Assembly (NCBI RefSeq): GCF_003609835.1
Contig: NZ_AP017898.1
Location: 3,589,501 to 3,653,500 of the forward strand
DNA length: 64,000 bases
From: Sphingopyxis sp. FD7
Lineage (GTDB): Bacteria; Pseudomonadota; Alphaproteobacteria; Sphingomonadales; Sphingomonadaceae
Reading direction: 5' to 3'
A program made the position numbers and the translations under genes. The notes beneath the pieces were generated by a model that was not told the DNA's origin, made no database searches, and saw only the letters and a program-made list of their open reading frames with translations. This document shows positions 1 through 8,866 of this stretch, in pieces. Positions within the stretch are counted from its first letter, which is position 1; the number at the start of each line of letters is the position of its first letter.

Positions 1-360
1 CTGGATCGCGTTCACGAACCCGCTGCCATCGGGCTGGACCCGCGCTGCCTCCATTGCCGCTCCCACCCGGTCCTGCAGAGTGGGGCGACTCTGGGACGGG
101 CGGGAGCGACCCGCGGCCCGGGGAGGGGTTGGCCGCGGAAGGGGCTGGAGCTGGCCGGGAAGAGGCAGCGGCACGGGAATGGCGACCACCGTCTCGGCCG
201 GGACGGATAGGGGCGCCTGCGCCGCCTCGCTGCGCGGCGCAGGCGCTGCAGGCGCGGCCGCGATTTGCGGGCGGGCCTGCGATGGCATGGTGATGACAGT
301 GCTCGCAGCGAGCATGGCGAGGGTCGCCGCGCACCGGGTGCGCAAAAGCGTGCTGATCAT
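1..360 (-). CDS. trbG: P-type conjugative transfer protein TrbG (VirB9-like), 3' part missing
   Basis: Periplasmic/outer-membrane component of the mating-pair formation channel, equivalent to VirB9. Only the first 119 residues are visible. The ATG at 360 overlaps the trbF stop (ATGA), showing translational coupling. The product begins with a signal peptide (basic start, then LAMLAASTVITMPSQA), continues through a long Pro/Ala-rich linker, and reaches the GSGFVNAIQ segment that opens the conserved TrbG domain before running off the window. It is the last visible gene of the trb operon, and trbI is expected next. The linker is why only spurious reading frames appear on the opposite strand here. 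Confidence 0.85.
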   Translation of the reverse strand, partial: MISTLLRTRCAATLAMLAASTVITMPSQARPQIAAAPAAPAPRSEAAQAPLSVPAETVVAIPVPLPLPGQLQPLPRPTPPRAAGRSRPSQSRPTLQDRVGAAMEAARVQPDGSGFVNAIQ

Positions 361-1040
361 GATCCGAGTTCCTTCGACCAGTTGATGGCGTTGACGAAGA
401 TGCCGAGCGGATTCTTGCGCAGGGCATCGGGGGTGCGGGGTGTCTGGAGCGCGATGGTGAGGATCGCGGTCCAGCGGCTCGTTTCGGCAAGGCTGCCGTC
501 GCGGTAGCGCCGTTCGACCCAGGCGACCCGGAAGCTGGTCGGCGAAGCGCGGATCACGCTCGTGACATCGACGCCCACCTGTTCGCGTCCTACAGCCAAG
601 AACGGATCGTTGGTCCGCGCATAGTCATTGAGCGCAAGCGCGCCCTTGTCGGTGGCAAAGTCATAGGCGCGCAGCCAGTTCTGCCGCACAACGATGGGAT
701 CGTCGGGCACGGCGCGCACCTGTTCGATGAACCGCGCAAGGTGGAAGGCGATCTGCGGATCGCTCGGGCTATAGCCCGCATCAGCGGCAGCCACCGCCTG
801 CGCTTCGCCGAGCTTGTCGACCTGGACCACCCAGGGGACGATCGACCCACGAGCGCCCTGCCAGATGATCCCGGCGGTAAGGCAGGTGGAAAGACCGAGC
901 GCACCGAAGAAGGCGAGCCGCCAGCTGCGGGCCTGGACGCGGGCCGACCCGATCCGGTCGTCCCAGACCTGTGCGGCGCGCTGGTAGGGTGTTTCGGGCT
1001 CGGGGGTCTTGCCGTAGCGGATCGAGGGGCGTCGAAACAT
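357..1040 (-). CDS. trbF: Conjugal transfer protein TrbF (VirB8-like)
   Basis: Bitopic inner-membrane protein of the type IV secretion core, about 227 residues. The chosen start gives MFRRPSIRYGK and lies 4 nt after the trbL stop. A longer frame to 1085 would overlap trbL and add a non-conserved N-terminus. A cytoplasmic segment (PYQRAAQVWDDRIGSARVQA) is followed by one membrane helix near residues 40-58 and a periplasmic VirB8-type domain ending in NPLGIFVNAINWSKEL, a typical TrbF C-terminus. The stop overlaps the trbG start codon. Confidence 0.9.
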   Translation of the reverse strand: MFRRPSIRYGKTPEPETPYQRAAQVWDDRIGSARVQARSWRLAFFGALGLSTCLTAGIIWQGARGSIVPWVVQVDKLGEAQAVAAADAGYSPSDPQIAFHLARFIEQVRAVPDDPIVVRQNWLRAYDFATDKGALALNDYARTNDPFLAVGREQVGVDVTSVIRASPTSFRVAWVERRYRDGSLAETSRWTAILTIALQTPRTPDALRKNPLGIFVNAINWSKELGS

Positions 1041-1044
1041 GCGT

Positions 1045-2364
1045 TCAGTCCTTTGTCGAGGTGTCGATGGAAGCGCCGCCGCCATGGCTGTCGCCGGCCT
1101 TGAGCGTGTGCGCAGCGATGGTGGCGCTGTGGGTGATCGCTTGCCGGTCCTTCAGCGCCTTGGCCCAGGCGGGTTGACCCTGGTCAGCGGCAGCGGGCGG
1201 CGCCGGTGGAGGCGTGTTCGGTCCCGGGGTGATTGTTCCGCCGGTGTTGGTAACAGCAGCCCGGCTACCCTCGCGGAACGACTGCTTCATGGAATCGCCC
1301 GCCTTGCGCAGCGGCGAAGTTGCGGCGCCGACGGTGGCATCGCCAACCGCCGCCATGCCCGAACCGACGGCAGAAGCACCCGACTTGCCTGCCGAGCCCA
1401 GCGCATAGGCCATGGTTGCGCCGCCCGCCGCGCGCGATGTGCCGTGCGCGACATTGGAAGCCGCGCTGGCAACGGCGCCGCCGGCAAGCTTGGCCCCCGC
1501 GACCGCGCCGACCGCTGCGCCGCCTGCAAGGAGCGCGGTACCAGCAGCAGCGCCAGCCCCAAGCTGCGGCCCGCCCGAGACGATGCCGTTGGCGATGCCT
1601 GGACCGAAAATGCCGAGGCCGAGGAGAGTGAGGCTCGCGAGCACAATCGACAAGGCGTCTTCGATCGTCGGTTCGCCCGGAATGGCGGAAGTGAACTCGG
1701 TGAAGATGGTCGAGCCGATGCCGATGATCACCGCGAGCACCAGCACCTTGATGCCTGAGGAGACGACATTGCCGAGCACGCGTTCGGCCATGAAGGCGGT
1801 CTTGCCGAACAGGCCGAAGGGGATCAGCACGAAGCCCGCGAGCGTCGTGAGCTTGAACTCGATCAGGGTGACGAAGAGCTGGATCGAGAGGATGAAGAAG
1901 GCGATGATCACCAGCGCCCAGGCGACGAGCAGGATCACGATCTGCAGGAAATTCTCGAAGAAGCTGACAAAGCCCATGAGATCCGAGATCGCCTCGAGCA
2001 TGGGATAGGCGGCATCGAGACCGACCTGCGCGACCCGGCCGGGTTGCAACAGCTCGGCGGCGGTAAAGCCGGTCCCGCTGGCTTTGAGGCCAAGTCCGGC
2101 GAAGCTTTCGAAGACGATCCGGGCGAGGCTGTTCCAGTTGCCGATGATGTAGGCGAATATGCCGACAAACAGCGTCTTCTTGACCAGACGGGCGAGGATG
2201 TCGTCGCTCTCGCCCCAGGTCCAGAACAGCGCGGCAAGCGTCACATCGATCACGATAAGCGTGGTCGCAATGAAGGCGACCTCGCCCGAGAGCAGGCCGA
2301 AGCCGGAATCGATATAGCGCGAGAAGATGTCGAGGAAGCGGTCGACGACGCCGGTGCCACCCAT
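1045..2364 (-). CDS. trbL: P-type conjugative transfer protein TrbL (VirB6-like)
   Basis: Polytopic inner-membrane subunit of the conjugation channel, 439 residues. The N-terminal two thirds contain several hydrophobic segments, for example VAFIATTLIVIDVTLAALFW, ILLVAWALVIIAFFILSIQL and VLVLAVIIGIGSTIF. The C-terminus is a low-complexity Ala/Gly region followed by a hydrophilic tail rich in P, T and D, as in other TrbL proteins. The start MGGTGVVDRFLDIFSRYI lies 1 nt after the stop of the trbK-like gene. Confidence 0.9.
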   Translation of the reverse strand: MGGTGVVDRFLDIFSRYIDSGFGLLSGEVAFIATTLIVIDVTLAALFWTWGESDDILARLVKKTLFVGIFAYIIGNWNSLARIVFESFAGLGLKASGTGFTAAELLQPGRVAQVGLDAAYPMLEAISDLMGFVSFFENFLQIVILLVAWALVIIAFFILSIQLFVTLIEFKLTTLAGFVLIPFGLFGKTAFMAERVLGNVVSSGIKVLVLAVIIGIGSTIFTEFTSAIPGEPTIEDALSIVLASLTLLGLGIFGPGIANGIVSGGPQLGAGAAAGTALLAGGAAVGAVAGAKLAGGAVASAASNVAHGTSRAAGGATMAYALGSAGKSGASAVGSGMAAVGDATVGAATSPLRKAGDSMKQSFREGSRAAVTNTGGTITPGPNTPPPAPPAAADQGQPAWAKALKDRQAITHSATIAAHTLKAGDSHGGGASIDTSTKD

Positions 2365-2365
2365 G

Positions 2366-2701
2366 TCAGTTCGCCTTTGTCGCTGGGGGTTGGTCGGTCA
2401 CAGGGATGTTCGCATCATCCGGGACTTGCGCCTCCTCCGGGGCAGGATCGACATCGACCCCAAGGAACCGCCGCCGCTTTTCGGCCCAGGCCGCGCGGCA
2501 ATCGGGCGAGGACAGCGCGAGTTCGCCCATCGCCGCGCAGGCCTTGATCTGTCCGGGGAGCGGATCGCCGTCGGGCTCGAAGACGGTGATGGATTGCGGT
2601 GGCGGCGGCCCGGGCTCCTCGCGCAGGTCGAGCACGGTCATGGTCAGCGCCACGGCCACGAAGGCCCCGGCTCCGATCCGCGCGAAGAGCCTGGTGTCCA
2701 T
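2366..2701 (-). CDS. trbK: Putative entry exclusion protein, TrbK-alt type
   Basis: Small protein (111 residues) with one N-terminal membrane helix (FARIGAGAFVAVALTMTVL) and a hydrophilic domain with two cysteines around CAAMGELALSSPDCRAAWAEKRRRFLG. The position between trbJ and trbL and the C-x13-C-RAAW pattern match the alternative TrbK family of alphaproteobacterial elements. By analogy it blocks entry of the same element into a cell that already carries it. It follows trbJ by 5 nt and precedes trbL by 1 nt. The function is inferred from family and position. Confidence 0.75.
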   Translation of the reverse strand: MDTRLFARIGAGAFVAVALTMTVLDLREEPGPPPPQSITVFEPDGDPLPGQIKACAAMGELALSSPDCRAAWAEKRRRFLGVDVDPAPEEAQVPDDANIPVTDQPPATKAN

Positions 2702-2706
2702 GCGCC

Positions 2707-3465
2707 TCAGTTCCGGTACATCTGCGCGTTGGCCGGGACGTATCCACGCCCCGGCGCGAGGAAGCGGCGCAGCTGCTCGCGGGCCTGGGCCTTGGCGGCA
2801 GCGGCATTGGCGGCGTCAAGTGACTGCGCCCGGTTCATGGCCGCAATCGTCGCGATGAGGTCGGCAAGCTGCTGCGACTGGAGCGCGAGCAACTGGTTGC
2901 CCGCCTGGGATGCCTGCAGCGCACCGGTCGCCGACTGGCTGGCGGTGACCAGTGTCTGGACTGCATTGCGCGCGCCTTCGATATTTCCGACCGCACCGGC
3001 CTGGACCTTGAGGGCATCCTCGAAGGCGGCGACACTGTTCTTCCAGCGCTCTTCGGCGCCCTGCACCATCTCGCGCTGGCTGCCGGTGAGATTGTGGCCG
3101 GAATACTGGCGCGCGAACTCGGTCTCGATCTGCTGGACATCGAAAGAGATTCGCTGCGCCTGCGCGAGGAGTTGCTGGGTCTGACGGATCTGCTGCTGGA
3201 GCGGTTCCAGCATCGTTGTCGGCAGGCTGGCAAGATTGCGCGCCTCGTTGATCAGCGAGGTCGCCTGGTTCTGCAGCTGACTGATCTGGTTGTTGATCTG
3301 CTCGAGCGTGCGCGCGGCGGTGAGCACGTTCTGCGCATAGTTCGAGGGGTCGTAGACGATCCCGCCGAACTGGGCATAGGCCGGGGCCGGAATCAGTGCG
3401 GTCGCGGAGAGCGACAGGATCGCGGCACCGGCGGCGAGCGCTTGGGCAAAGCGGGGAATTTTCAT
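2707..3465 (-). CDS. trbJ: P-type conjugative transfer protein TrbJ (VirB5-like)
   Basis: Secreted minor pilus component, 252 residues. A clear signal peptide (AAGAAILSLSATALIPAPAYAQ) is followed by FGGIVYDPSNYAQNVLTAARTLEQI, the hallmark start of TrbJ, and long Gln-rich coiled coils (residues about 50-110 and 165-235). An AGGAG Shine-Dalgarno sits about 8 nt upstream and overlaps the end of trbE. Confidence 0.9.
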   Translation of the reverse strand: MKIPRFAQALAAGAAILSLSATALIPAPAYAQFGGIVYDPSNYAQNVLTAARTLEQINNQISQLQNQATSLINEARNLASLPTTMLEPLQQQIRQTQQLLAQAQRISFDVQQIETEFARQYSGHNLTGSQREMVQGAEERWKNSVAAFEDALKVQAGAVGNIEGARNAVQTLVTASQSATGALQASQAGNQLLALQSQQLADLIATIAAMNRAQSLDAANAAAAKAQAREQLRRFLAPGRGYVPANAQMYRN

Positions 3466-3471
3466 GGGGCA

Positions 3472-5946
3472 CTACTCCTGGGGTTGGCCCGAGGGGGTTC
3501 GGGCTGGGGGAAAGGGATCGGGAAGCAGCCGGTCGGGCGGAAGCAAGTCGGCGGCCCAGGCAAGGCCGCGATGGCGCAGCCAGGCGGCGGCAAAGCCGGA
3601 CGTGCCATGCGCTTCGGTGAGCTCGGCGATCGCGAGCTGGTCGGCCTTGGAAGAGGTGGCGGTAAAGGCGAGCGCGACCTCGCCCAGCCCCAGTTCGAAC
3701 AGCCGGTTGCCGCGTGCCGACTGGCAGTAATAATCGCGCTTGGGGGTGGCCCGTGCGATGATTTCGATCTGCCGGTCGTTCAGACCGAACCTGCGATAGA
3801 TCGACAGGATTTGCGGCTCGATCGCGCGCTCGTTGGGGAGGAATATCCGGGTCGGGCAGCTCTCGATGATGGCGGGCGCGATTGCGCTGGTCTCGATGTC
3901 AGCCAGGCTCTGGGTCGCGAAGACGACGCTGGCGTTCTTCTTGCGCAGCGTCTTGAGCCATTCGCGCAGCTGCGCGGCGAAGGCGGGGCTGTCGAGCACC
4001 AGCCAGCCCTCGTCGATGATGATCATCGTCGGCGAACCGTCGAGCCGGCCTTCGATCCGGTGGAACAGATAGGCGAGCACGGCTGGTGCCGTCGCCGAGC
4101 CGGTCAGTCCTTCGGTCTCGAAGGCCTGGAAGCTCGCCTCCCCCAGATGCTCGGCCTCGGCATCGAGCAGCCGCCCGAACGGGCCGCCGATGCAATAGGG
4201 AGCGAGCGCCTGCTTCAGCGCCTGCGACTGGAGCAGCACGGCAAGCCCGGTCAAAGTGCGTTCGGCAACCGGCGCGGTCGAAAGCGAGGTCAGTGCCGAC
4301 CACAAATGTTCCTTGGTGACCGGATCGACGGTGACACCCTCGGAAGCGAGGATGGCCTGGAGCCATTCAGCCGCCCAGTTGCGCTCCGCCGGTTCGTTGA
4401 TGCGCGCCAGCGGCTGCAACAGCACCGCGCCAGCGCCGTCGTCGGAAAGGCTTGTTCCCAGATCCTGCCAGTCGCCGCCGCAGGCGAGCGCGGCGGCGCG
4501 GATCGAACCCCCGAAATCGAAAGCAAAGACCTGGGCGCGATCATAGCGCCGGAATTGCAGCGCCATCAGCGCGAGCAGCACCGACTTGCCGGCGCCCGTG
4601 GGACCCACGATCAGCGTGTGGCCGACATCACCGACGTGGAGCGAAAACCGAAATGGGGTCGAGCCTTCGGTCCGGGCATGGAACAGCGGGGCTGCGCGGA
4701 AATGCTCGTCCCATTCGGGCCCGGCCCATACGGCCGACAGCGGGATCATGTGGGCCAGGTTGAGGGTTGAGATCGGGGGCTGGCGAACATTGGCGTAGAC
4801 ATGGCCGGGCAGCGAGCCAAGCCAGGCCTCGACCGCATTCATCCCCTCGACGACACAGGTGAAGTCGCGGCCCTGGATGACCTTTTCGACCAGCCGCAGC
4901 TTTTCGGCTGCGAGCGCCGGATTCTCATCCCAGACCGTCACCGTCGCGGTGACATAGGCCTGACCCACGAAATCCGAGCCCAGTTCCTGCAGCGCCGCAT
5001 CGGCATCGGCCGCCTTGTTCGAAGCATCGCTGTCGAGCAGCGTCGAAGCCTCGTTGGTCATCACCTCCTTGAGGATCGCGGCGACCGACTTGCGCTTGGC
5101 GAACCATTGCCGCCGGATCTTGGCGGTGAGCCTGGTCGCATCGATCTTGTCGAGCATCACCGCGCGGGTCGACCAGCGATAGGCGAAGGCGAGCCGGTTG
5201 AGTTCGTCGAGCAGCCCGGGGAAGGTCGAACTCGGAAAACCCACTACGGTCAGCGTGCGCAGATGCGCGCGGCCGAGCCGGGGTTCGAGCCCGCCGGTCA
5301 GCGGTTCGTCGGCGAGCAGCGCGTCAAGATGCATCGGGGTCTCAGGCACACGCACCCGGTGGCGCTGCGTCGAGATGCAGCTGTGGAGGTAGGTCAGCGT
5401 CTCGCTGTCATCGAGCCATTGGGCTTCGGGCATGAAGCCTTCGATCAGCCGCAACAGCCGGTCGGTGCGGTCGATAAACTGACCCAGTAAATCCTTCGGG
5501 TTGACGCCCTTCTCGGCCTTGCCCTCGTAGAGCCAGCTCTCGGCGCGCGCGGCGTCCTCGGCAGGCGGCATCCACAGTAGTGTCAGGAAGTACCGGCTCT
5601 CGAAATGCGCACCTTCCTCGGCGAACTGCGCGGCGCGTTCCTGCTCGACCAGCGCCGAAGCGGGATCGGGGAAGATGCTTTCGGGATAATCCTGCGCCGG
5701 GCGGCGCACCGCCTCGACGAAGATCGCCCAGCCCGAACCCAGCCGGCGCAGCGCAGAATTGAGCCGCGCGGTCGTTGCGATCAATTCGGCAGGCGTTGCG
5801 CTGTCCAGGTCCGGCCCGCGAAAGCTCGCCGAACGCTGGAAGCTGCCGTCCTTGTTGAGCACCACGCCGGGTGCGACCAGCGCTGCCCAGGGCAGGAAAT
5901 CGGCAAGCCGGTCGGCCTTGTTCCGGTATTCGCGAAGCGAGAGCAT
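3472..5946 (-). CDS. trbE: Conjugal transfer ATPase TrbE (VirB4-like)
   Basis: Main ATPase of the type IV secretion apparatus, 824 residues. The start MLSLREYRNKADRLADFL is the conserved TrbE N-terminus. An upstream in-frame extension to 6285 is only a shadow of trbD/trbC. The N-terminal VirB4 domain is followed by Walker A (VGPTGAGKSVLL, about residue 447) and Walker B (TMIIIDEGWLVLD, about residue 640), then a VirB4-type motif ATQSLADI. It starts 5 nt after trbD ends, and its stop abuts the trbJ ribosome binding site. It drives pilus biogenesis and substrate translocation at the inner membrane. Confidence 0.93.
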   Translation of the reverse strand: MLSLREYRNKADRLADFLPWAALVAPGVVLNKDGSFQRSASFRGPDLDSATPAELIATTARLNSALRRLGSGWAIFVEAVRRPAQDYPESIFPDPASALVEQERAAQFAEEGAHFESRYFLTLLWMPPAEDAARAESWLYEGKAEKGVNPKDLLGQFIDRTDRLLRLIEGFMPEAQWLDDSETLTYLHSCISTQRHRVRVPETPMHLDALLADEPLTGGLEPRLGRAHLRTLTVVGFPSSTFPGLLDELNRLAFAYRWSTRAVMLDKIDATRLTAKIRRQWFAKRKSVAAILKEVMTNEASTLLDSDASNKAADADAALQELGSDFVGQAYVTATVTVWDENPALAAEKLRLVEKVIQGRDFTCVVEGMNAVEAWLGSLPGHVYANVRQPPISTLNLAHMIPLSAVWAGPEWDEHFRAAPLFHARTEGSTPFRFSLHVGDVGHTLIVGPTGAGKSVLLALMALQFRRYDRAQVFAFDFGGSIRAAALACGGDWQDLGTSLSDDGAGAVLLQPLARINEPAERNWAAEWLQAILASEGVTVDPVTKEHLWSALTSLSTAPVAERTLTGLAVLLQSQALKQALAPYCIGGPFGRLLDAEAEHLGEASFQAFETEGLTGSATAPAVLAYLFHRIEGRLDGSPTMIIIDEGWLVLDSPAFAAQLREWLKTLRKKNASVVFATQSLADIETSAIAPAIIESCPTRIFLPNERAIEPQILSIYRRFGLNDRQIEIIARATPKRDYYCQSARGNRLFELGLGEVALAFTATSSKADQLAIAELTEAHGTSGFAAAWLRHRGLAWAADLLPPDRLLPDPFPPARTPSGQPQE

Positions 5947-5951
5947 CAGCT

Positions 5952-6227
5952 TCAGACCCTCAGATAGGTGGGAAAGCGCAAGTGCCGCCGGGCGACATCG
6001 ACGAATTGGGGATCGCGCCGCGCCGCCCAGACAGACACCGCATGGCCGAGCGCAAAGATCACGACGCCCGCGATCCACAGGCGCAGGCCGAGCCCGATCG
6101 CGGCGGCCAGCGTCGCATTGGCGATCGCAAGCCCGCGCGGCGCACCGCCAAGCAGGATATGCTCGGTCAGCGCGCGGTGGACCGGGACGACGTAACCCGG
6201 CACCGCCTCGGGCGGCACGGCGTCCAT
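5952..6227 (-). CDS. trbD: Conjugal transfer protein TrbD (VirB3-like)
   Basis: Small inner-membrane protein of 91 residues. The start MDAVPPEAVPGYVVPVHRALTEHILLGGAPR overlaps the trbC stop (ATGA). Two hydrophobic segments follow (IANATLAAAIGLGL and LWIAGVVIFALGHAVSVW), then the family ending DPQFVDVARRHLRFPTYLRV. VirB3-type proteins partner the VirB4 ATPase encoded next. A longer frame to 6683 is not supported, because it would overlap all of trbC. Confidence 0.88.
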   Translation of the reverse strand: MDAVPPEAVPGYVVPVHRALTEHILLGGAPRGLAIANATLAAAIGLGLRLWIAGVVIFALGHAVSVWAARRDPQFVDVARRHLRFPTYLRV

Positions 6228-6559
6228 CAGACCAGCGCTCCGCCGCCGAAGCTGAAGAACGACAGGAAGAAGGACGAGGCGGCAAAGGCGATCGACAGGC
6301 CGAAAACGATCTGGATCATCCGGCGCGCGCCGCCCGACGTGTCGCCAAACGCCAGCGCCAAACCGGTGGCGATGATAATCATGACCGCAACGATCTTGGC
6401 GACGGGCCCCTGGATGGATTCGAGGATCGATTGCAGCGGCGCTTCCCACGGCATCGACGATCCCGCCGCATGGGCGGGCGTGGCGATGGAAAGAGCAACG
6501 AAGCCGCCGAGCAGGACCGCGGACAGGCGGGCACGGGCGCGGATGAAGGTCTGGATCAC
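6227..6559 (-). CDS. trbC: Conjugal pilin TrbC (VirB2-like)
   Basis: Major pilin precursor, 110 residues. A long signal peptide ends near PAHAAGSSMPWEAPLQ, followed by two membrane helices (AVMIIIATGLALAFG and IQIVFGLSIAFAASSFFLSFF) separated by a short polar loop, the standard VirB2/TrbC layout. The start overlaps the end of trbB by 4 nt, and the stop overlaps the trbD start. The mature pilin should begin around residue 32. Confidence 0.9.
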   Translation of the reverse strand: MIQTFIRARARLSAVLLGGFVALSIATPAHAAGSSMPWEAPLQSILESIQGPVAKIVAVMIIIATGLALAFGDTSGGARRMIQIVFGLSIAFAASSFFLSFFSFGGGALV

Positions 6560-7539
6560 GGAATGTCTCCTTGAGGCTGGGGGGTGATGGGAAGGATCTG
6601 GTAGTCACCGTGGGCATCGAGCCCGGTGATCCGTGCGAGTTCCGAGAGCCGACGCCCGGTGCCGTCGCGGACCAGCACGGCAATCACATCGATCGTCTCG
6701 GCGATCAGCGCGCGCGGCACGGTGACCACGCTTTCCTGGATCAGTTGTTCCATGCGCCTCAGCGTGCCGAGTGCCGATCCGGCATGGATCGTGCCGACCC
6801 CGCCGGGATGACCGGTGCCCCATGCCTTCAAGAGGTCGAGAGCTTCCGCGCCGCGCACCTCGCCGATGGGGATGCGGTCTGGCCGCAGCCGGAGCGCGGA
6901 GCGCACCAGGTCGGAGAGCGTTGCTACGCCGTCCTTGGTGCGCAGTGAGACGAGGTTGGGCGCGTCGCATTGCAGCTCGCGGGTGTCCTCTATCAGGACC
7001 ACCCGGTCGTCTGTCCTCGCGACTTCGGCGAGCAGGGCGTTGGTGAGCGTCGTCTTGCCGGTCGAAGTGCCGCCGGCGACCAGGATGTTCTTCTTGGCGG
7101 CGACCGCCGCAGCGAGCGCATCGGCCTGCCACTGGTCCATGATCCCGGCGGCGACGTAGTCGGCAAGGGTGAACACAGCGACGGCGGGCTTGCGGATCGC
7201 GAAACTTGGTGCCGCCACGACCGGAGGCAACAGCCCCTCGAACCGCTCCCCCGTCTCGGGCAGCTCCGCCGAAACGCGCGGCGCGCGCCCATGAACCTCG
7301 GCCCCGACATGGTGCGCGACAAGCCGGATGATCCGCTCGCCATCGGCAGCGGACATCCCGCTTCCCGTATCGGCGATCCCGGCTCCAAGTCGGTCGACCC
7401 AAAGGCGCCCGTCGGGATTGAGCATGACCTCGATCACCGAGGCGTCCTCAAGCCAAGCCGCGATATCCGGTCCGAGCGCGGTGCGAAGCATGCGCGCGCC
7501 ACGTGACGATGCTTCTTTCCGGATCGGGGTGACGCTCAT
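6556..7539 (-). CDS. trbB: Conjugal transfer ATPase TrbB (VirB11-like)
   Basis: Hexameric traffic ATPase of 327 residues. Walker A is [14 protein letters not shown] (about residues 155-168). An Asp box ([12 protein letters not shown]) and a His box ([24 protein letters not shown]) follow. The start [14 protein letters not shown] was chosen because GAGG lies 6 nt upstream. A start at 7572 would run through a hairpin. It is the first gene of the trb operon, but the copG/traG genes that normally precede it are 16 kb away, separated by the defence cargo. Confidence 0.92.
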   Translation of the reverse strand: MSVTPIRKEASSRGARMLRTALGPDIAAWLEDASVIEVMLNPDGRLWVDRLGAGIADTGSGMSAADGERIIRLVAHHVGAEVHGRAPRVSAELPETGERFEGLLPPVVAAPSFAIRKPAVAVFTLADYVAAGIMDQWQADALAAAVAAKKNILVAGGTSTGKTTLTNALLAEVARTDDRVVLIEDTRELQCDAPNLVSLRTKDGVATLSDLVRSALRLRPDRIPIGEVRGAEALDLLKAWGTGHPGGVGTIHAGSALGTLRRMEQLIQESVVTVPRALIAETIDVIAVLVRDGTGRRLSELARITGLDAHGDYQILPITPQPQGDIP

Positions 7540-7543
7540 GAAT

Positions 7544-7591
7544 TGCCTCGCAGATGCGAGCCAGCCGACCACTGGCTGCGCTCGCGAGGCA
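7544..7591 (-). promoter_or_regulatory. Hairpin covering the trbB Shine-Dalgarno
   Basis: An 8-bp perfect inverted repeat (TGCCTCGC at 7544-7551 and GCGAGGCA at 7584-7591) with a second inner stem (CAGCC/GGCTG). On the transcribed minus strand the 3' arm contains the GAGG that lies 6 nt before the trbB ATG, so folding would hide the ribosome binding site. It is also the junction between the GIY-YIG gene and trbB. A translational switch is inferred from the layout. A weak terminator for the cargo operon is an alternative. Confidence 0.5.
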
Positions 7592-7678
7592 GATCAAAAG
7601 GACATCAAATCGTGGTCGCGCAACAGCAAGTTGCGCAGGGCGTATCCTGGCGCGGAGAAGGCCAGATAGTGCGGAGTG

Positions 7679-8866
7679 TCAGGCTCGAATGAAGCGCGCC
7701 TGGGCCCTGTCATAATGATATTCGGTCACCGTTCCGTCGCTGATACGGGTGACCAGTTCATCGATAGCCGCGAACGGGATCAGGAACCATTCACGCGGCT
7801 GGACGGACTTGCCGAACCGGTCTCCGGCCGAGAGGTCCAACCGGGCTGGCGCGAGCGCGCGATGGATCAGGCCTTCGAGCTTGCTACGGTTGATGTTGTA
7901 GAGCTTGTATTGGGCAATGATCTCGACGTCGGCGAGGAGAAACGTCGGATCGTTGCGGGCATTGGCGATCCGGCTGACAACCGGTTGACCGGTAACCCCG
8001 ATCTTGTGGATCAACTCCCGGTGCTGCTCCACATACGGATGAGCGGACTTGCTACGCAGGACATAGATCGTGCCGCTGGCCAGATCATCAGGCTCGGCCA
8101 CATCTCCAAACAGCGGACCAGCGCTGACCTCGGTTATCCTGCGGGCCGTATCGTCCCGATAAAGCGCCTTCTGGAACGACCGCGACAGGACGGTCGCTTC
8201 GGTTCCGTTGTCGTAGATGACCCGGACACGGCGATCCTTGCGCTCGTATTGCGTGACAAAGTCTTCGGTTGAGGCGGCGATATAGGCGAGCTGCCCGCCG
8301 ACGATGAAGAAGTTGCCGGGCTGGATTTCCGCGAGGGTGACTTCAGTTTGCTCGAGCACCTTGGCCTGCCGCGCACCCGCCTTGAGGTCGGCCTGGACCC
8401 GCTCAAACAGGTTCCTGAAGTTGTCGAAATCGACACATGGCTCGCGATTTGCGATTTCCTCGGCAGCGCGCTTGTCGGCGCGTGACGAGACGTGCCGAAG
8501 CCGGGTGATGTCGGCATCAGACCCGCCAACGATACCAAGTTCGGCGAGCAATGCCTCATCATCGAGCGCCGCCGGAGCGGCTGCGGTGGTCGCGCCATCA
8601 AGGATGCCATCCGCGTCGAGCGGCGTCAGCAATTCACGTGCTTCCGGCATGTTGCGAAGCTGGTCCAGGCGAACGGCATAAAGCCGCTCGAAAATGTCGC
8701 GATCCTCGCCATGCCTGGGCAACCGGCCATGTACCGCAACAAACCGCTGGATCTCCTCGAATCCCGCAACAATCCGCTCCTGCAGCGGCGTCAGCGTGCG
8801 CTGAACCTCGGGCGTCATGTCGACGCCGAGTTCCGCCAGCAGTTCGAGATCGCTCAGTTCAGCCAT
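7679..8866 (-). CDS. GIY-YIG nuclease family protein (T5orf172-like C-terminus)
   Basis: About 395 residues. The C-terminal third has a GIY-YIG pattern: TIYVLRSKS near residue 264, IHKIGVTG about 20 residues later, then LLADVEIIAQYKLYNINRSKLEGLIHRAL, where a Glu is expected as metal ligand. This resembles the T5orf172/Mug113-type nuclease domain. The N-terminal 250 residues are of unknown function and contain a HTH-like acidic region. The start at 8866 overlaps the helicase stop by 8 nt; an in-frame ATG at 8887 is the alternative. It is the last gene of a methyltransferase-helicase-nuclease operon and is the probable DNA-cleaving part. The activity is inferred. Confidence 0.75.
   Translation of the reverse strand: MAELSDLELLAELGVDMTPEVQRTLTPLQERIVAGFEEIQRFVAVHGRLPRHGEDRDIFERLYAVRLDQLRNMPEARELLTPLDADGILDGATTAAAPAALDDEALLAELGIVGGSDADITRLRHVSSRADKRAAEEIANREPCVDFDNFRNLFERVQADLKAGARQAKVLEQTEVTLAEIQPGNFFIVGGQLAYIAASTEDFVTQYERKDRRVRVIYDNGTEATVLSRSFQKALYRDDTARRITEVSAGPLFGDVAEPDDLASGTIYVLRSKSAHPYVEQHRELIHKIGVTGQPVVSRIANARNDPTFLLADVEIIAQYKLYNINRSKLEGLIHRALAPARLDLSAGDRFGKSVQPREWFLIPFAAIDELVTRISDGTVTEYHYDRAQARFIRA

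Noticed and set aside
3094..4770. Long plus-strand open frame (558 codons) opposite trbJ/trbE
   Set aside because: Antisense shadow of high-G+C genes; the product is Gly/Arg-rich without motifs, while the minus strand encodes clear TrbJ and TrbE.
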